Source: Ceratodon purpureus (taxonomy: Eukaryota; Streptophyta; Bryopsida; Pseudoditrichales; Ditrichaceae). Taken from it: a stretch of 64,000 bases of DNA. A model generated the notes under the pieces. It had not been told where the DNA came from and made no database searches. It saw nothing but the letters and a program-made list of their open reading frames with translations. Below are positions 42,370-55,293 of the stretch, one piece after another. A program made the position numbers and the translations under genes. The first letter of the stretch is position 1. Each line of letters opens with the position of its first letter. The stretch lies in the NCBI GenBank assembly GCA_014871385.1, contig CM026426.1, positions 106,622,030 to 106,686,029 of the forward strand, read 5' to 3'.

Positions 42370-45300
42370 GCAGGAGCTCGTGAATGCTCTTTCGGAGCAG
42401 ACACTGCCTCGGCCAGGAGGCTTCGGCCTCCCATGAGGCCAGGGCATCTTCATTAAAAAAAAATTTATTTGTTTGTTGAGAGCTCGTGAATGCTCTTTCG
42501 GAGCAGACACAACCTCGGCCAGGAGGCTTCGGCCCCCAATGAGGCCGGGGCATGCGCATTAATTTTTAATTTATTTGTTTGTTGAGAGCTCCTGAATGCT
42601 CTTTCGGAGCAGACACTGCCTCGGCTAGGGGGCTTCGGCCTCCCATGAGGCTGGGGCATGCACATTAATTTTTTTTTATTTGTTTGTTGAGAGCTCGTGA
42701 ATGCTCTTTCGGAGCAGACACTGCCTCGGCGAGGAGGCTTCGGCCTCCCATGAGGCCGGGGCATGCGCATTAATTTTTTTTTTAATTGTTTGTTGAGAGC
42801 AGGTAAATGCTCTTTCGGAGCAGACACTGCCTCGGCCAGGGGGCTTCGGCCTCCCATGAGGCCGGGGCTTCTTCTTTATTTTTTTTTTATTTGTTTGTTG
42901 AGAGCTCGTGAATGCTCTTTCGGAGCAAACACTGCACGGCCGAGGGGGCTTCGGCCTCCCATGAGGCCGGGGCATGCACTTTATTTTTTTTTGAATTTTT
43001 TTGTTGAAAGCTCATGAATGCTCTTTCCGAGCAGACACTGCCTCGGCCAGGGGCTTCGGCCTCCCATGAGGCCAGGGCATGCACATTAATTTTTTTTTTA
43101 TTTGTTACTTGAGAGCTTGTGAATGCTCTTTCGGAGCAGACAATGCACGGCCGAGGGGGCTTCGGCCTCCCATGAGGCGGGGGCATTTACTTTATTTTTT
43201 TTTGAATTTTTTTGTTGAGAGCTCGTGAATGCTCTTTCGGAGCAGACACTGCCTCGGCCAGGGGGCTTCGGCCTCCCATGAGGCCAGGGCATGCACATTA
43301 ATTTTTTTTTTATTTGTTACTTGAGAGCTTGTGAATGCTCTTTCGGAGCAGACAATGCACGGCCGAGGGGGCTTCACCCTCTCATGAGGCCGGGGCATGC
43401 ACATTAATTTTTTTTTTTATTTGTTTGTTGAGAGCTCGTGAATGCTCTTTCGGAGCAGACACTGCCTCGGCCAGGAGGCTTCGGCCTCCCATGAGGCCAT
43501 GGCTTACACTTTATTTTTTTTTGAATTTTTTTGTTGAGAGCTCATGAATGCTCTTTCGGAGCAGACATTGCCTCGGCCAGGAGGCTTTGGCCTCCCATGA
43601 GGCCGGGGCATGCACATTAATTTTTTTTTTATTTGTAAATTGAGAGCTTGTGAATGCTCTTTCGGAGCAAACACTGCACGGCCGAGGGGGCTTCGGCCTT
43701 CCATGAGGCCGGGGCATGCACTTTATTTTTTTTTGAATTTTTTTGTTGAGAGCTCGTGAATGCACTTCCGGAGCAAACATTGCCTCGCCCAGGAGGCTTC
43801 GGCCTCCCATGAGACCGGGGCATGCACTTTATTTTTTTTGAATTTTTTTTGTTGAGAGCTCGTGAATGCTCTTTCGGAGCAGACATTGCCTCGGCTCGGA
43901 GGCTTCGGCCTCCCATGAGGCCGGGGCATGCACATTATTCTTTTTTTTATTTGTTTGTTGAGAGCTTGTGAATGCTCTTTCGGAGCAGACACTGCCTCGG
44001 CTAGGAGGCTTCGGCCTCCCATGAGGCCGGGGCTTCTTCTTTATTTTTTTTGGAATTTTGATGTTGAGAGCTCGTGAATGCTCTTTTGGAGCGCACACAA
44101 CCTCGGCGAGGAGGCTTCGGCCTCCCATGAGGCCGGAGCTTCTCCTTTATTTTTTTTTTATTTGTTTGTTGAGAGCTAGTGAATGCTCTTTCGGAGCAGA
44201 CACTGCCTCGGCCAGGGGGCTTCGGCCTCCCATGAGGCCGGGGCATGCACATTAATTTTTTTTTTATTTTTTTGTTGAGAGCTCGTGAATGCTCTTTCGG
44301 AGCAGACACTGCACGGCCGAGGGGGCTTCGGCCTTCCATGAGGCCGGGGCATGCACTTTATTTTTTTTTGAATTTTTTTGTTGAAAGCTCATGAATGATC
44401 TTTCGAAGCACACACTGCCTCGGCCAAGGGGCTTCGGCCTCCCATGAGGCCGGGGCATGCACATTAATTTTTTTTTTATTTGTTTGTTGAGAGCTCGTGA
44501 ATGCTCTTTCGGAGCAGACACTGCCTCGGCCAGGGGGCTTCGGCCTCCCATGAGACCGGGGCATGCATTTTATTTCTTTTTGAATTTTTTTGTTGAGAGC
44601 TCGTGAATGCTCTTTCGGAGCAGACATTGCCTCGGCCAGGAGGCTTTGGCCTCCCATGAGGCCGGGGCATGCACATTAATTTTTTTCTTATTTGTTAATT
44701 GAGAGCTTGTGAATGCCCTTTCGGAGCAAACACTGCACGGCCGAGGGGGCTTCGGCCTCCCATGAGGCCGAGGCATGCACTTTATTTTTTTTTGAATTTT
44801 TTTGTTGAGAGCACGTGAATGCTCTTTCGGAGCAGACATTGCCTCGGCCAGGAGCCTTCGGCCTCCCATGAGGCCGGGGCATGCACTTTATTTTTTTTGG
44901 AATTTTTATGTTGAAAGCTCGTGAATGCTCTTTTGGAGCGCACACTGCGTCGGCGAGCAGGCTTCGGCCTCCCATGAGGCCGGGGCATGCACTTTATTTT
45001 TTTTTGAATTTTTTTGTTGAAAGCTCATGAATGCTCTTTTGGAGCAAACACTGCCTCGGCCAGGGGGCTTCGGCCTCCCATGAGGCCGGGGCATGCACAT
45101 TAATTTTTTTTTTATTTGTTAATTGAGAGCTTGTGAATGCTCTTTCGGAGCAGACAATGCACGGCCGAGGGGGCTTCGGCCTCCCATGAGGCCGGGGCAT
45201 TCACTTTATTTTTTTTTGAATTTTTTTGTTGAGAGCTCGTGAATGCTCTTTCGGAGCAGACACTGCCTCGGCCAGGGGGCTTCGGCCTCCCATGAGGCCG

Positions 45301-48300
45301 GGGCACGCATATTGATTTTTTTTTTATTTGTTTGTTGAGAGCTCGTGAATGCTCTTTCAGAGCAGACACTGCACCGCCGAGGGGGCTTCGGCCTCCCATG
45401 AAGCCCGGGCATGCACTTTATTTTTTTTAAATTTTTTTTGTTGAGAGCTCGTGAATGCTCTTTCGGAGCAGACATTGCCTCGGCCAGGAGGCTTTGGCCT
45501 CCCATGAGGCCGGGGCATTCACATTAATTTTTTGTTTATTTGTTTGTTGAGAGCTCGTGAATGCTCTTTCGGAGCACACACTGCCTCGGCCCCGGGGCTT
45601 GGGCCTCCCATGAGGCCGGGGCATGCACTTTATTTTTTTTGGAATTTTTATGTTGAAAGCTCGTGAATGCTCTTTTGGAGCGCGCACTGCCTCGGCGAGG
45701 AGGCTTCGGCCTCCCATGAGGCCGGGGCATGCACATTAATTTTTTTTTTATTTGTTAATTGAGAGCTTGTGAATGCTCTTTCGGAGCAAACACTGCACCG
45801 CCGAGGGGGCTTCGGCCTCCCATGAGGCCGGGGCATGCACTTTATTTTTTTTTGATTTTTTTTGTTGAGAGCTCGTGAATGCTCTTTCGGAGCAGACACA
45901 ACCTCGGCCAGGGGGCTTCGGCCTCCCATGAGGCCGGGGCATGCATATTGATTTTTTTTATATTTGTTAATTGAGAGCTCCAAAATGCTCTTTTGGAGCA
46001 GACACTGCACAGCCGAGGGGGCTTTGGCCTGTGATGAGGCCGGGGCATGCATATAATTTTTTTCTTAATTTGTTTATTGAGAGCTTGTGAATGCTCTTTT
46101 GGAGCAGACACTGCCTCGGCCAGGGGGCTTCGGCCTCCCATAAGGGCGGGGCTTCTTTTTAATTTTTTTTGGAATTTTTTGTTTGAGAGCTCGTGAATGC
46201 TCTTTCGGAGGAGACACTGCCTCGGCCAGGGGGCTTCGGCCTCCCATGAGGCCGGGGCTTCTTCTTAATTTTTTTTGGAATTTTTTTGTTGAGAGCTCGT
46301 GAATGCTCTTTTGGAGCAGACACTGCACGGCCGAGGGGGCTTCGGCCTCCCAGGAGGCCGGGGCATGCACATTAATTTTTTTTTTATTTGTTATTGAGAG
46401 CTTGTGTATGCTCTTTCGGAGCAGACACTGCACGGCCGAGGGGGCTTCGGCCTTCCTTGAGGCCGAGGCATGCACTTTATTTTTTTTTGAATTTTTTTGT
46501 TGAGAGCTCGTGAATGCTCTTTCGGAGCAGACACTGCCTCGGCCAGGGGGCTTCGGCCTCCCATGAGGCCGAAGCTTCTTCTCTATTTTCTATTTATTGG
46601 TTTGTTAAGAGCTCGTGAATGCTCTTTCGGAGCAGACACTGCCTCGGCCAGGGGGCTTCGGCCTCCCATGAGGCCGGGGCATGCACATTAATTTTTTTTT
46701 GATTTGTATGTTGAGAGCTCGTGAATGCTCTTCTGGAGCAGACACTGCACGGCCGAGGGGGCTTCGGCCTTCCTTGAGGCCGGGGCATGCACTTTATTTT
46801 TTTTTGAATTTTTTTGTTGAGAGCTCGTGAATGCTCTTTCGGAGCAGACACTCTCGGCCGAGTGGCTTCGGCCTCCTTTGAGGCTGGGGCTTCTTCTTTA
46901 TTTTCTTTTAATTTGTTAATTGAGAGCTCGTGAATGCTCTTTCAGAGCAGCCACTGCCTCGGCGAGGGGGCTTCGGCCTCCCATGAGGCGGGGGCTTCTT
47001 CTTTATTTATTTTTTATTTGTTTGTTGAGAGCTCGTAAATGCTCTTTCGGAGCAGACACTGCCTCGGCCAGGGGGCTTCGGCCTCCCATGAGGCCGGGGC
47101 ATGCACATTAATTTTATTATTTTTATTTTTTTGTTGAGAGCTCGTGAATGCTCTTTCGGAGCAGACACTGCCTCGGCCAGGGGGCTTCGGCCTCCCATGA
47201 GGCCAGGGCATGCACATTAATTTTTTTTTTATTTGTTAATTGAGAGCTCGTGAATGCTCTTTCGGAGCAGACACTGCACGGCCGAGGGGGCTTCGGCCTC
47301 CCATGAGGTCGGGGCATGCACATTAATTTTTTGTTTATTTGTTTGTTGAGAGATCTTGAATGCTCTTTCGGAGCAGACACTGCCTCGGCCAGGAGGCTTC
47401 GGCCTCCCATGAGGCCGGGGCATGCACATTAATTTTTTTTTTATTTGTTTGTTGAGAGCTTGTGAGTGCTCTTTCTGAGCAGACACTGCCTAGGCCCGGG
47501 GGCTTCGGCCTCCCATGAGGCCGGGGAATGCACATTAATTTTTTGTTTATTTGTTAATTGAGAGCTCGTGAATGCTCTTTCGGAGCAGACACTGCACGGC
47601 CGAGGGGGCTTCGGCCTCCCATGAGGCCGGGGCATGCACTTTATTTTTTTTTAATTTTTTTGTTGAGAGCTGGTGAATGCTCTTTCGGAGCCGACACTGC
47701 CTCGGCCAGGGGGCTTCGGCCTCCCATGAGGCCGGAGCTTCTTCTTTATTTTTTTTTTATTTGTTAATTGAGAGCTCGTGAATGGTCTTTCGGAGCAGAC
47801 ATCGCCTCGGCCAAGGGGCTTCGGCCTCCCATGAGGCTGGGGCTTCTTCTTTATTTTTTTTTAATTTGTTAATTGAGAGCTCGTGAATGCTCTTTCGGAG
47901 CAGACACTGCCTCGGCCAGGGGGCTTCGGCCTCCCATGAGGCCGGGGCATGCACATTAATTTTTTGTTTATTTGTTTGTTGAGAGCTCGTGAATGCTCTT
48001 TCGGAGCAGACTCTGCCTCGGCCAGGAGGCTTCGGCCTCCCATGAGGCCGGGGCATGCACTTTAGTTTTTTTGGAATTTTTTTGTTGAAAGCTCGTGAAT
48101 GCTCTTCTGGAGCGCACACTGCCTCGGCGAGGAGGCTTCGGCCTCCCATGAGGCCGGGGCTTCTTCTTTATTTTTTTTTTATTTGTTTGTTGAGAGCTCG
48201 TGAATGCTCTTCCGGAGCAGACACTGCACGGCCGAGGGGGCTTCGGCCTCCCAGGAGGCCGGGGCATGCACTTTATTTTTTTTTGAATTTTTTTGTTGAG

Positions 48301-49806
48301 AGCTCGTGAATGCTCTTTCGGAGCAGACACTGCCTCGGCCAGGGGGCTTCGGCCTCCCATGAGGCCGGGGCATGCACATTAATTTTTTTTTTATTTGTTT
48401 GTTGAGAGCTCGTGAATGCTCTTTCGGAGCAGACACTGCCTCGGCCAGGGGGCTTCGGCCTCCCATGAGGCTGGGGCTTCTTCTTTTTTTTTTTTTTATT
48501 TGTTTGTTGAGAGCTCGTGAATGCTCTTTCGGAGCAGACACTGCCTCGGCGAGGAGGCTTCGGCCTCCCATGAGGCCGGGGCTTCTTCTTTATTTTTTTT
48601 TTATTTGTTTGTTGAGAGCTCGTGAATGCTCTTCCGGAGCAGACACTGCCTCGGCCAGGGGGCTTCGGCCTCCCATGAGGCCGGGGCATGCACAATAATT
48701 TTTTTTTTATTTGTTAATTGAGAGCTCGTGAATGCTCTTTCGGAGCAGACACTGCACGGCCGAGGGGGCTTCGGCCTCCCATGAGGCCAGGGCATGCACT
48801 TTATTTTTTTTTGAATTTTTTTGTTGAGAGCTCGTGAATGCTCTTTCGGAGCAGACACTGCCTAGGCCCGGGGGCTACGGCCTTCCATGAGGCTGGGGCT
48901 TCTTCTTTATTTTTTTTTAATTTGTTAATTGAGAGCTCGTGAATGCTCTTTCCGAGCAGACACTGCCTCGGCCAGGGGGCTTCGGCCTCCCATGAGGCCG
49001 GGGCTTCTTCTTTATTTTTTTTTTATTTGTTTGTTTAGAGCTCGTGAATGCTCTTTCGGAGCAGACACTGCCTCGGCCAGGGGGCTTCGGCCTCCCATGA
49101 GGCCGGGGCATGCACATTAATTTTTTGTTTATTTGTTTGTTGAGAGCTCGTGAATGCTCTTTCGGAGCAGACTCTGCCTCGGCCAGGAGGCTTCGGCCTC
49201 CGATGAGGCCGGGGCATGCACTTTATTTTTTTTGGAATTTTTTTGTTGAGAGCTCGTGAATGCTCTTTCGGAGCTGACATTGCCTCGGCCAGGACGCTTC
49301 GGCCTCCCATGAGGCCGGGGCATGCACTTTATTTTTTTTGGAATTTTTATGTTGAAAGCTCGTGAATGCTCTTCTGGAGCGCACACTGCCTCGGCGAGGA
49401 GGCTTCGGCCTCCCATGAGGCCGGGGCTTCTTCTTTATTTTTTTTTTATTTGTTTGTTGAGAGCTCGTGAATGCTCTTCCGGAGCAGACCCTTCACGGCC
49501 GAGGGACTTCGGCCTCCCATGAGGTCGGGGCATGCACTTATTTTTTTTTTGAATTTTTTTGTTGAGAGCTCGTGAATGCTCTTTCGGAGCAGACACTGCC
49601 TCGGCCAGGGGGCTTTGGCCTCCCATGAGGCGGGGGCATGCACATTAATTTTTTTTTTATTTGTTTGTTGAGAGCTAGAAAATGCTCTTTCGGAGCAGAC
49701 ACTGCCTCGGCCAGGAGGCTTCGGCCTCCCATCTGGGAGGAGGCCGGGGCATCTTCATTATTTTTTTTTTATTCGTTTGTTGAGAGCTCGTGAATGCTCT
49801 TTCGGC
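42370..49806 (+). repeat. Satellite array, about 70 tandem units of roughly 106 bp
   Basis: Each unit has a GC-rich part of about 72 bp starting GCTCGTGAATGCTCTTTCGG and an AT-rich spacer of about 33 bp. Inverted repeats recur in every unit: TGCTC..GAGCA, GGAGGC-TTCG-GCCTCC and GGCCTC-CCAT-GAGGCC, followed by a run of 8-10 T. Two main GC variants exist (CTGCCTCGGCCAGG and CTGCACGGCCGAGG), and three spacer types (GCATGCACATTAAT.., GCATGCACTTTAT.., GGGGCTTCTTCTTTAT..). The CACGGCC variant is usually preceded by a spacer ending ATTTGTTAATTGAG and followed by the CACTTTAT spacer, a sign of higher-order units. Overlapping minus-strand frames of about 99 codons are by-products of the periodicity. 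The array ends within a unit on the right (GCTCTTTCGG|CCTACAGC). Confidence 0.95.
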
Positions 49807-49992
49807 CTACAGCATTTTTGTCCTTATTTTTTAATTTTGACTAAATTTTAGCTTCTTTGAATGAATTCGCATTATGTTTCGGAATTTCTCTTTACTGAGA
49901 GAACAGTTTTTAAAGTTTCAAATGATATTAGTTTGATTTACTGAAATGCCCATTATGTTCTCTTTGAATTTCAGAGTACTCCGCAGCGGAAT

Positions 49993-52900
49993 ATGGGGAC
50001 CAAGAGTGAAAGTAAGGGGCCTGAGGAAACTGAGGTTTATTTCTTAAAGTATTCCCCTTTTTATGTTGAAATTTACATATTAAAATTGAGCAGTAGAAAG
50101 TTCTTTCAATTGATTTGAAAACTCTAACTTCCTCATATGTCTTGTACTTGCAGGTAGGCTCTGATGCTCCTGATATGTCTGTCAATTCTCCAATCTCTGT
50201 GATCAACCTTTCGGACCTGTCAGACCCAGAGGATGAGCGTCTTTGTACCTGTGATTTAGCCATTCCTTTAGATGTAGAGACTGGACCTTTTGAGGTCCAG
50301 TCACCCCAGTACATGCCTACTTCGCCTGTTTATGAGCCCACCTCTCCTGTGTACATGCCGACGTCGCCACGTCTTGGTACTCCGCCGTCTTCGCCAAATC
50401 CTCCTGCTTCACCTTTGGTGTTGAGGAGGCCCGCCCATGTTGTCTTTGCCCTTCCTGCTATACTGCCCAGCGCTTGCCGTCAAACCAGACGATTTTGGAG
50501 GAGGCGCCATCATTGGAATAGTAGAGAGGCTAGGGAGTACTATGGAAGGGGTCCTCGTAGAGTTGCAAGGCATTGATACATGGTGCCTTAGATGAAATTC
50601 TCTAATGGCATTGTTCTTATTCTCTTTTATTTATGAGAAAATCTCTAAGTATCTAGTAAATTCTGTTATTTATAATCTGTAATGTTCACATTGATTGTTG
50701 ATTTTTATGGCTTATTGCAGATAACTCAGGTAACTCAAACAGAGGATGTGTTGCCAACATCGTCAAAGCCCTCGGATTTGAAAGACGCTGTACATGGGGA
50801 ATTGCTTCATCGAACTCAACATAAAGTTGACTCTAACAATGTCATTAATGCAGCCCGTTTTCAGCCTTTGAGGAAGTCTCGTCTGCTTGTCCCACTGTGT
50901 AGAATGATTGCAATGGCAAAAGTCAGGCCGGTTGGCGAAATGGGCGTGCAGCATCTGGAGAGGGAGTTCGTGAAGGGTTACAGAGATGGGGACCGCGTAA
51001 TGTACATTTCCATGTACAACACTGAGGAGATTTCAATGGATGTCACGGACGAAGTGAAGGCAAAGTGGAGCCCATGCTGGCGCAAGGCAAACGAAGCCTT
51101 CAAAGCCGACCTCCAAGCAGACGATGACCTCAATCAATTCAGTGGCAAAATGTTTTTTGTTTGGGAAGGTAATCATCGTCTATCAGCTTGGTTGCGACAC
51201 ATCAACAAGCACCATGCCGACGACCCCGCATGGCACATCTCTGTGCATTGCATCATATTGGACCCACGCGGGCAAGTGGGCAATCTTCTACATGCCATGC
51301 ACGATATCAACTGGTGAGAATCTTTATACTCCAGTGTCTTAAATTTGATTTCGATGCTCCCTTCCTTTATCATATGTTTTCTGATTATGTACTTTTCGAC
51401 ACAGGTCAACTGAGAATGACCATGTCAAGAGTAATCTTCCAGCGAAGCTATTCCGCATCCGCTCTTTCGGTGTCATGAAGTTAGAAGAATTCAAAGATCT
51501 TCTCAGTCAGGAAGAGTATGAAATTTGTATGCAGAACAACCGCGTCAAGGACCGATGGTTTACCTTGACTACGAAGGTTTTCATTGCATTTTTATACCGC
51601 GTAAGTTCTTATTCAATGAAGCCCCTAGTACCATCGCCAACTAGTAGCATCGCCCCTAGTACCATCGCCCCTAGTTCCTTTCTCTATCTGATGCATTGTA
51701 AGGAAAGGGTACACTAATATGAACATATTGTGTTCCCGTGTACAGAGAGAGATTGCAGTCGCCTCAGATCAAGCGGCAAGAGCGTACAAGGATAACACCC
51801 CAATAGAGGATCAATCTGAATCTGGAGTTTGGGATGCGATGACTACTGCAGCCAACAACTTCGTCAACGCAGTAAAAAAAAAGTACTTCACCAAATACTT
51901 GGCTATTGCAAATCCGAAGAATGGTGACGACTTCCTTGCTGAGGTTAGACCTTCACCTCTAATACTTGAGTTATTTGCATCCTACTTCATTCCCACCACC
52001 AGAGTTCAAGGAAGCCGACCTCGACCGCTGGCTAAACAGGGCTTCATTCTGGGCTGGGGTACGGTATCCACATTCAAACTTACTAATTCCTGTTGTCTTC
52101 CTAACACTTTCATTACCGTTGTCTAATACAGCTGACTGTCTTCTGTAGTTGGAAGAAGCGGTCATCCAAGAGTTCGAAGGAATCTGTAAGGCTGAGGAGG
52201 TGGACATCAATTGGAATGCATACCCTGATGTTCAGCGACCAGGGGATTACGTTGAGGGTTGGCGTATTCTCCTTTGGGACAGAGCATTTCCGGCATTCCT
52301 TGGATCCAAGGCTAAGAAGACTTTTGATAAGAAGACGATTTTCACAAAATTCCTTGGAACGGCCAATGTTGTCAAGCGAGTCACCTACAGGTAAGATTCT
52401 TTCCTCAAACATATGTGCATTTTGAATCCTGTCGTTCCTCTCTGCCACGTACTAAGTCATTAAAAAATTGGCTCTTACCAGGTACTTCAAGAGGGAGCTT
52501 CTTCTAAAGGGCGCCATCACTGTCCAACAACTCCCGAAGTACTTTACTTCATGGGTCGATACAGGCTCGGACCGGTGTATGTACACTGATCAGCAGTTGA
52601 AGAGGTACAAAGCTCCCCACTTGGAAGCAGGATGTTGGTATCAGGATTGCCTCCGTGGTTTCACAGTTGATTTCTGAGACCGATGTGAAGTCATTACTTG
52701 ATATCCGAGCGCCGGTGGTCGAAAACTCCAACGACGGTTCTGAAGAAGACGAAGCACATCAGAGTCAATCATCTGCACCTCCACCGAAGAGAGGGAGAGC
52801 TCGGCGACTATAAACTCTGGGTTCAAAGTCTCAGACCTCACAAGATACTGGGGCTGAGTCTTCCTCACCAGGGAAGGAGACACCCAACGCTTCTCCAGTT

Positions 52901-54573
52901 ATAGACGTCCCAATGCCAACGTCGACCACAGCGAATGCGCCTTCATCCATTGGTGCTTCTGAGATCTCACGAAGTCTCATTGAGAAGAGGAAGGCCAAAC
53001 TATATCCTCAACCAACTTCTTCCGCTGGAGCTTCGATTTCCACACATGTTTCCGTCTTCAATTCATCTGTGGATTCCATGTTACGGCGAAATAAGAGAGA
53101 GGAGAGAAAAGGTGGCGACCCGGATTGGATCAAGACTCAAGACTTCATTCGCAAGGTATGTTCCTATATTTTTACATTTCATGGATTCAGCCACCTCTAC
53201 TCGCTTTGTAGTTTCTAACTGTGCTTTTTTCATTCCTCAAGTTTGGAGCAGGCCGCGAAAACGAAGTTCCGGACCGGTGCAAACAAGAGGACCATCTGGG
53301 AGTCGACTTGATCATTGCCGACATCCCTGAGAATCTTCTCGTCCCATCCGTTTCCGTTCCCCCCACGAGTATTCCGCCTTGGAACTCTCGCGAGAAGGAT
53401 TATGTGTACGACATCTTCCATTTTGCAGATAAATACCTGCAGAAAGATGGTGCCATCTGCCTCATCTACAACATTGATCAGAAGCTGGCTAAGGATATCG
53501 ACGAAGAAGCTGCTGGTGGTGACTACGTGCTCTTCAAGGACTGGTGGGGCGTCAATGTCCTCGGCCTCACTTCTCCTGCGAACCCCGAGAACTTGGTACT
53601 TTTCGTAAACATACCCTTCTCTTTACTTACTGATAACCCTTCCGCTTCATTTTACTCACTAGTTTTGCTTCACTGCAGACTATGCGGTTCTGGATTCGCG
53701 TCTACGTTCGTAGTGGCAGTACTTTCTCCTTCCAGACAAAGAAATCCGAGCTGATACATGGACTCCTCAACATTACCGAGAGTGATGCCATTTTCAACTT
53801 CACCGATGTGGAATCTCAGCTCATGAATGGGGAGGTGCCGTGGAGAGGCCCAAAGGAGAAATCCCCTGAGATGATGCAGAGCATCATTGAGGAGCTGTCC
53901 AAGCCCGGCGACATAGTCCTTGATTGGAATGCTGGGACAGGTAACTCTTCTTACATATCTCTGCTTCATTTTTCCTCTCATTTTTTCCACAGTTTCTCAT
54001 TTCTTTGTTTCTCTCCGACTTTCAGGGGCCTCCATCAAGGCCGCCCAGGCTGTTGGTCGTCACATTCTTGCTTTTGAGGAGGACGAAGCCATATTCAACG
54101 CCCTTCTCAAACCGAGCATGGCTGGACCATCTGCCATGGGCCCTCCTAAACATCCAAGGCCGGCAGCAGCAGGCGAAGCGCCTCCAAAGAGAGCAAGACC
54201 TGATAAGTGGTGTAAGTCTTCTATTATTTGTTCAAATTATCCAATCATTACTTCTCTTTCCAGCTCTACGTACTCGATCTAACCACAATCGGTTCTCTAT
54301 TGCAGAGTAGTTTCGGCAACACCGCCACGTGGGCCAAGAGCAGTGTCCACTCCATCGTGGCGTCTTCATTCCAGCCCGATTCAGCCTTTCATACTTCCGG
54401 ACTACGCAGAGGACTTAGCACAGGCGTTTCAATCTGGAGCCCTGACATATGTTCCTAGTCGGCCAAGTACTTTTGATCCCAGGGCCCTTCTATTCGTTGA
54501 TGACGAGGCGGTAGAAGGAGATTCAGAGTCATCTAGTTCTGAGAGTGGAAGTAGCGATGGTAGCATGTTCTGA
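49993..54573 (+). CDS. Multi-exon gene: Pol II tail-like repeats, ParB-like domain, permuted DNA-methyltransferase-like domain
   Basis: The proposed exons are 49993-50034, 50154-about 50576, 50721-51313, 51405-51600, 51746-51943, 52005-52058, 52149-52390, 52482-53155, 53242-53595, 53679-53940, 54026-54211 and 54308-54573; nearly all joins are GT..AG and keep frame. Exon 2 has YMPTSPVYEPTSPVYMPTSP (50310-50369), like the RNA polymerase II tail. Exon 3 holds a ParB/Srx-type box, VWEGNHRLSAWLRH (about 51160). Exons 9-11 form a methyltransferase of beta-type order: DLIIADIPENL (53320) in the place of DPPY, then KPGDIVLDWNAGTG|ASIKAA and GRHILAFEEDEAIF, the AdoMet-binding motif I. DPPY reads DIPE, so catalysis is doubtful. 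The tail is acidic and Ser-rich. Whether exon 2 joins exon 3 is unproven, because its frame ends in a stop; the long exon 8 seems to have about two interruptions, so this copy may be decaying. Confidence 0.65.
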
Positions 54574-55293
54574 GTTTGAAGGAGGCTTCGGTCTTTCATT
54601 GTTTTCATTGGATTTGATTTGATTTAATTGGAGTTCATTGCGTAATCCTTCGTCTACTCTACTACCCTGAACCTAAACTTGTTACAATTCTCATTTCCAA
54701 ATCGTCTCCACGTATGTAGAGGATGAAATGTCACAACTGTAATGCTTGAAATATAATATGAAGAATGACATGTTACAAAAGAAATGCTCAAAATTTAAAT
54801 TGCGCTGTAACTTATATTTTAACCATTCAAAATCCCACATTTCCTTAGCCATGTTACCTATTCTTGACTTGGTGTACATCTTGGTATCTGCTACTCCATT
54901 ATTGTACACGAACTCTGAAATATTCTACAAACTTTTAAGACCATTTATTTTAGTTGGTTTCGAGTTGTCTTATTCCTAGAATCGTCTATATTATCTAAAA
55001 CCATCATGCTGGAATACTCGTATCTAGATCCAATAAATGACCAAATCTAAAGGAATGTATTCGAACACCCCGCTAGAGTTCACAGTACTAATCCTTCGGA
55101 GGATATACAGTCCAACTCTTGTCCATATCAAACCAGCAAGTTTCGCCATCCGATATGATCACTTCGGGCAGCTGAACAACTGGATTCTCATCGACGTTTG
55201 ATAGCAAGGAATACGGGATTAGGGACAACTCCATAATACGGAGAAGCTCATTCGTACAAAGCACTGTCCAACGCCATTCACCTTCACCAACAT
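54574..55293. other. Intergenic stretch between the methyltransferase-like gene and the 55-kb element
   Basis: It is AT-rich with no recognised gene or repeat. The methyltransferase-like gene's 3' UTR is expected here, but no clear signal stands out. Confidence 0.4.

Noticed and set aside
42760-42900. Bacterial-style intrinsic terminators (hairpin plus T-run) in the satellite
   Set aside because: The structure is present, but the context is eukaryotic and it recurs about 70 times in tandem, so it is a property of the repeat unit.
42465-49732. Dozens of overlapping minus-strand frames of 60-140 codons, and shorter plus-strand ones, that look like a protein family
   Set aside because: They are the 106-bp satellite read in successive frames. 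The unit is not a multiple of three and lacks stops, which produces frames of about three units everywhere.
42370-49806. CRISPR array
   Set aside because: The units are contiguous near-identical repeats with no unique spacers, in eukaryotic sequence without cas genes.
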